Below, in pieces: positions 59,209 through 64,000 of a stretch of DNA of 64,000 nt. Made by a program: the position numbers and the translations under genes. How positions within the stretch are numbered: position 1 is the stretch's first letter; each line of letters begins with the position of its first letter. The stretch covers positions 35,573,257 through 35,637,256 of the forward strand of contig NC_083607.1 in assembly GCF_029168945.1 (NCBI RefSeq), read 5' to 3'. The notes beneath the pieces are model-generated. The model did not search any database and had not been told where the DNA came from. It saw nothing but the letters and a program-made list of their open reading frames with translations. The DNA comes from Cannabis sativa (lineage: Eukaryota; Streptophyta; Magnoliopsida; Rosales; Cannabaceae).

Positions 59209-60519
59209 TGTTGGGAATATTTTACCAGGATCTAGATTTACTAACAAGTATGTTGATTAACATCCTAAATATGAATATCTTTAAAATAATGAAATAAAAC
59301 ACATAAGGGTTTAAGAAAACCCTACATTAGTTGCAGTAGAATATAATGACTCCTTCCATTCAAGATCTCTAGAAAACCTCTTTTATTCACAATTAAGCCC
59401 TTGCTTAGTGAAAATTCTTAAATGAGACATAGTCTAATTTTAGAATTATAATTGATTAATTAAAATCAATTAATTGAGTCTGCAAGCAGTATTATCTCAA
59501 CTAGTGAGGGGACCATGAGCCTACATAATTGAGCTTTCAATAAGTAGATCTAGAATTTACCAAGTAAATCCTCTCACTTATTAATTCTGCCTTGCGCCAC
59601 TATAGATTTAGAATTAAATAGTACTCACAATTATATAGAATGCTCTATATGTACCACGATATAAATGCGTTATGATTATCCATTGTTACAATCCTAATAG
59701 TCAAAGATCCTTTATAGATGATCTACACTGATAGGGACAAATTTACTGTTCTACCCTTCAATGTATTTTATCCTTAAAACACTTAACTACCTATAAATGA
59801 TAGTTCAGTAAACTAATATAATTACTGAAATGAGATCTCAATCATTTATCTCTATTCAGCAAAGCTCAAAGGAAATCATTGTTTCACTTCTAAATAATAC
59901 TTATAGAAGCTATAGATTCCATATCTATGATCATGGATCCCACTCAATTGAACTACCATGTTCCCTAGATGTAAATATCCGCCATAACCATAAGTTAGCA
60001 TCCACGAACAACTAAAAGAACATAAATAATACAACTAAGCTGAACCTAACCATATTAGGATTAAGATCCATAGATATAAGATCAACCATTGACATTGACT
60101 TAGAAAGATATAACGGTAAGTTTATGATATCTTATCTATGATTAATATTAGTCCCTTCCAATGTATACTCCATACATCCAATACTGGTAAGCTTTGCCAA
60201 TGCCCTGGAAAGGACCTAACACTTATCCAAGGTGTAAGTATACTTATCGCCGATTATCATGTCAGTCTAAATCCAGTGAACTGACAAATCATGAGAATTA
60301 AACTTTTGAACATATAATCATGATTATATTCCACAGTTCTTATGACATTATAATCATGAACAAATATATATGTTCTGGACTTAATCGAAATTATACATTA
60401 AACATAATAATAAAATAAATCATGTAAACCATGCATTATAAAAGTAATTTCTGATCTTATATTAATTAGTAAATCTAATTATATTGAAATGAGTTTTATT
60501 TAGGGCACAAAACCCAACA
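59209..60519 (-). repeat. N 5' LTR, internally deleted
   Basis: 1311 bp. Compared with 14969-16895 about 600 bp is missing at a junction near 59370, removing the GA tract, TATA box and GGCCGGCC-like region. It therefore lacks the promoter the element would need. Confidence 0.87.
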
Positions 60520-60642
60520 GCTCTCACTCATGCACTTTTGACAATTTGACTATTTCCTTCAAATTAGATGAGAGAGTTCCTTCCATAGTGATTTCAACCT
60601 CCTTCATTGTTCTTCACCATTCGAACCCTTGAGTGAAAGAGT
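60520..60642 (+). other. O leader, right part
   Basis: A 123-bp remainder between N and P, taken as the continuation of 14633-14968 because N shows a target duplication here. No gene. AGAGT at 60638-60642 would be the P target duplication; its partner is outside the window. Confidence 0.55.
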
Positions 60643-62530
60643 TGTTGGAATTATTTTACCAGGATCTTAGATCTACTCACAAGTATGTTTATTAACACCC
60701 TAAATATGAACTTTCTAAAACGATGAAATAAACACGTATAAAGTTTAAGAAACCTTACATTGGGTGCAGCGAAATTAAATGACTCCTTACGTTCAGATTT
60801 CTAACCCTTGTATCCTTTCTGTAGCAGAGTATTATCAAGATCTGAACCTGGATCTCTTTCTCTGAATCCTTGATGCTGAAACTCCTTAGCTGATGATGTT
60901 TCTTCACGATCTTCCTCACTATGATTGAGGTATTGCTTGCTGTGTGTGGGCACTACTCTAATCACTAAGGTAATTTCAAAATTCTAAGGAAGAAGAGAGA
61001 GAGAGGGTGGCAGCCAAGGTAGAGAGAGAAAGGCTCAGGTTTTCTGATTCAGAAGTGTAATTTTCCTGAAGCCTTCACTACCTATTTATAGCATTCCACT
61101 AGGGTTAGGTTTAAATATTTTGGCATTAAAATAATGAAAATATCAGTTTAAAATGCCTACAAAAGTGGCCGGCCGTGGCTTTATGGATTTGGGCCTTGCT
61201 TTTTGCAATTTTGCAATTTTATCACTTTTGTATCTGATTTTCTCAAAAATACCAATTTTCTAATTCAATCATTTAAATGCCAATTCTAACTATTTAATAA
61301 CTATAAATAATTATTAAATAATATTGTCATTTATCATATTTATTAATTGAACCATACAAAGTATCATAATTAACAAATATGCCCTTATTAACTCTTTCTT
61401 TACAATTTCGCCCTTACTTAGTGAAAATTTCACAAATAGACATAGTCTAATTTGAGAATTATAATTGATTAATCAAAACCAATTACATGAGTCTTACAAA
61501 CAATATTATCTCAACTAGTGCGGGGACCATGGGTCTATATAACCGAGATTCTAATAAGTAGATTAAGAATTTAGCACTAAAATTCACTAACTTATTAATT
61601 CTTCGTTGAATCCACGCATAGAACTTAGAATTGCACTCTCAGTATATAGAATGCTCTATATGTTCCACCATATAGATGCATCATTAGTTATCCATTGTTA
61701 TAATCCTAATGTGATCAATGATCCTCTATATGAATGATCTACACTGTAAAGGGATTAGATTACCGTAACACCCTACTATGTATTTTATCTTTAAAACACT
61801 TGACCCCATATAAATGATATTTCAGCTTATGTGAAATGAGTACTCCACCATTTATGTTCATTTGGTCAAGCTCAAAGGAGATCATCCTTTGCTTACTATT
61901 TGCCAGATAGAAGCTATAGATTCCTTGTTTATGCTAGCGCTCCCACTCAATTGCACTACCGTGTTCCCAAAATGTACGTATCACCCTGACCTAAAAGTAG
62001 GCTTAACTAACAAATCAAAGAACACGAATAGCCTTTCAAGATTGAGCCTAATCATAACAGGATTAAGAACATTTGATCTAGGATCAACTTGGCGATATTG
62101 ACTTGAATAGATTTTACGGTAAGTTTAATTAAATCTAAGTCAAAGTTCAATATCGGTCCCTTTCGATGCATACTCCATGCATCCAACCTGAGCTTTACTT
62201 TAACCAACGTTCTGGAAAGAACATAGCATTTCTCCAAATGCAAGTAAACTCTTGTTGTAGATTATCATATCAGTAAAACCCTGTGTCTGATAAATCTAGG
62301 AAACTTTATTCACATAGTCATGTTTACTTTCCAATGTGATGATAGCACAATAAACATGATCAAGTATGTGAAAAGGGTTTAAGATGAATTTATAAATCAA
62401 ATAGACAAGCAATTGATAAAGTGAACCAAAACATACACAAATGAATGAAAAATACTTCTGTTTCTTTATTGATGTTGAATAAAATAGATTCTATTGAAAT
62501 GGAGTTTTATTTAGGGCATAAAACCTAACA
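60643..62530 (-). repeat. P 3' LTR
   Basis: 1888 bp; plus strand starts TGTTGGAATTATTTTACCAG and ends GGCATAAAACCTAACA. TATA box 61083-61091 and GGCCGGCC 61167-61174 on the minus strand. Confidence 0.92.
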
Positions 62531-62547
62531 AACTCCCACTTGCACTA
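62531..62547 (-). other. P polypurine tract
   Basis: The reverse complement of AACTCCCACTTGCACTA gives the same GCAAGTGGGAGTT tract as in A and M. Confidence 0.87.
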
Positions 62548-62559
62548 ATATAAAACTAA

Positions 62560-64000
62560 TTAGTACATATCAATTAATCCTAAATTCTGACGGTGCTTTT
62601 CAAAGGCTGTCACGGCCAGGACTTTGGTAAATGGATCAGCTAGGTTGTCCTCTGTGTCAACTTTCTCAACTAGTACATCCCCTCTTGCCACGTATTCTCT
62701 GATAATGTGATACTTCCTTTCAATGTGTTTGCTTCTCTTGTGGCTTCGAGGTTCTTTACTGTTTGCTATTGCTCCATTGTTATCACAAAGTAGGACCAGA
62801 GGCTTCTCCATTCCAAGAACGATACCTATATTGGTGAAGAACTTTCTTAGCCAGACAAGTTCTTTAGCAGCTTCGGCTGCAGCTATGTATTCAGCTTCCA
62901 TAGTTGAGTCCGATATCGCAGTTTGTTTAGCACTTCTCCAAACCACTGCTCCACCCCCAAGAGTAAACACCATCCCAGATGTAGATTTCCTATCTTCAAG
63001 ACTTGCCTGGAAATCTGAATCAGTGTAGCCTATGGGATTTAAGGCACCACCCTTGTAGACTAACATAAGATTCCTTGTACTCTTCAAGTATTTCAGAATA
63101 TACTTAACTGCATTCCAATGTTCATGTCCTGGATTAGACTGATACCTGCTCACGATTCCCACTGCATAGCGTATGTCAGGTCTAGTGCATAACATTGCAT
63201 ACATTAGACTTCCAACTGCAGAGGCATAGGGAATTTTTGCCATGTCCTCTATCTCTTGAGGATGAGTCGGAGACTGTTCCTTAGATAGATGAATACCATA
63301 TCTAGAAGGCATGTTTGCCCCATTGGTGTTATTCATGGAGAATCTCTCTAAGACTTTGTCTATGTAGGTTGTTTGAGAGAGAGCAAGAGATCTGTTCTTC
63401 GGGTTTCTAATAATCTGAATACCAAGAACATAGGCTGCTTCACCCAAATCTTTCATATCGAATTGAGTGTTAAGCCATTCCTTGATGTGAGTCATTTTCT
63501 TGACATTGTTTCCAATAATCAAAATGTCATCAACATAAAGGACCGGGAATACTACTATTTGGTCTTCCTTGAGTTGGTAAACACAAGGTTCATCTTCATT
63601 CTGAAGAAAGCCGTAGGTCTTGATGATTTCATCAAACCTTTTGTTCCATGAGCAAGAAGCTTGCTTAAGTCCATAGATAGACCTGTTTAATTTGTAAACT
63701 TTCTTTTCTTGCCCAGGAAGAACATAACCTTCTGGTTGCTCCATATAGATGGTTTCTTCAAGTACCCCATTAAGGAAGGCAGTCTTGACATCCATTTGCC
63801 AGATTTCATAATCGAAAGCAGCAGCTATGGAGAGAAGAATTCAGATGGATTTGAGCATGGCAACAGGACTAAAAGTTTCCTCATAGTCCACGCCTTCTCT
63901 TTGGGTGTAACCCTTGGCTACAAGTCTACCTTTAAAAGTTTCGACTTCGCCTCCAGCTCCTCTTTTCTTCTTGTAAACCCACTTGCATCCTATCGGATGT
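62560..64000 (-). pseudogene. P pol: RT and RNase H, partial
   Basis: The minus strand stays in one frame from the window edge to a stop at 62560. The edge holds the start of RT ([26 protein letters not shown]). A TGA at 63843-63841 interrupts where A has Arg (KSIRILL). After it 411 codons remain open from 63795: [88 protein letters not shown]. All three residues that are stops in A are sense here. Apart from the one nonsense codon the visible part looks sound. Frames on the plus strand over this region are shadows. Confidence 0.92.

Larger units (their letters stand above)
14969..60519 (-). mobile_element. Copia element N, host of all inner insertions
   Basis: Minus-strand copia element whose 3' LTR (14969-16895) and 5' LTR (59209-60519) lie 42 kb apart because Tat and a MULE inserted in it. 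Flanks are GCTCA (14964-14968) and GCTCT (60520-60524), four of five matching. Its own internal DNA (16896-18976, 20553-21389, 58233-59208) is leader plus an LTR-like scrap. No gag or pol is present, so it was non-autonomous or lost its coding part. Its LTRs are the most diverged pair in the window. Confidence 0.85.
60643..64000 (-). mobile_element. Copia element P, cut by window edge
   Basis: Minus-strand copia element of the A/M family: 3' LTR, polypurine tract and the RT-RNase H end of pol are inside the window; integrase, gag, leader and 5' LTR lie beyond 64000. Confidence 0.92.

Overview
The window is nuclear DNA of a flowering plant, probably a eudicot: very AT-rich, with no host gene, rRNA, tRNA or CRISPR visible. 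Almost every base belongs to long terminal repeat (LTR) retrotransposons inserted into one another. The species cannot be read from the sequence. For reference I use the letters K, O, N, M, A and P for copia elements, Tat and Tekay for the two gypsy elements, and MULE for a DNA transposon.

Layout. 1-962 holds LTR scraps. 963-1624 is an unidentified 660-bp segment that recurs at 10090-10753. 1625-12852 is copia element K (+ strand), rearranged, with a decayed pol. 12853-14968 is the LTR, primer site and leader of a different copia-like element, O. From 14969 to 60519 lies copia element N (- strand), split by its guests. Inside N sit a Mutator-like element (18977-20552) and a Tat-type gypsy element (21390-58232, + strand). 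Inside Tat sits copia element M (23673-53269, - strand). Inside M sit a Tekay-like gypsy chromovirus (25722-35161, - strand) and the youngest copia element, A (36192-46243, + strand). After N there is a short piece of O (60520-60642), then copia element P (- strand), which runs off the right edge.

The nesting is supported by target-site duplications: CACTA for Tat, AAGGG for Tekay and CAGAG for A are perfect; GCTCA/GCTCT for N and ACAAG/TAAAG for M are imperfect. LTR-pair divergence counted by eye rises outward: about 1% for A, a few percent for M, about 5% for Tat, and much more for N. This is the order nesting demands.

Coding content. A, P and Tekay keep long, recognisable gag-pol genes broken by a few in-frame stop codons. 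M keeps a frameshifted gag. Tat keeps half of RNase H plus integrase. K and part of M keep only scraps of pol. Tat also carries, antisense to pol and upstream of its 3' LTR, a separate gene with its own TATA box and three or four plausible introns.

Most interesting. The roughly 3-kb leader of the K/A/M copia family looks like a spliced intron: a conserved GTAAG donor lies near the LTR end and a TTGTAG acceptor lies just before gag. Inside it are a conserved 22-nt mini-exon candidate, a GC-rich hairpin, and a pair of 20-bp repeats at 112-113 bp spacing.
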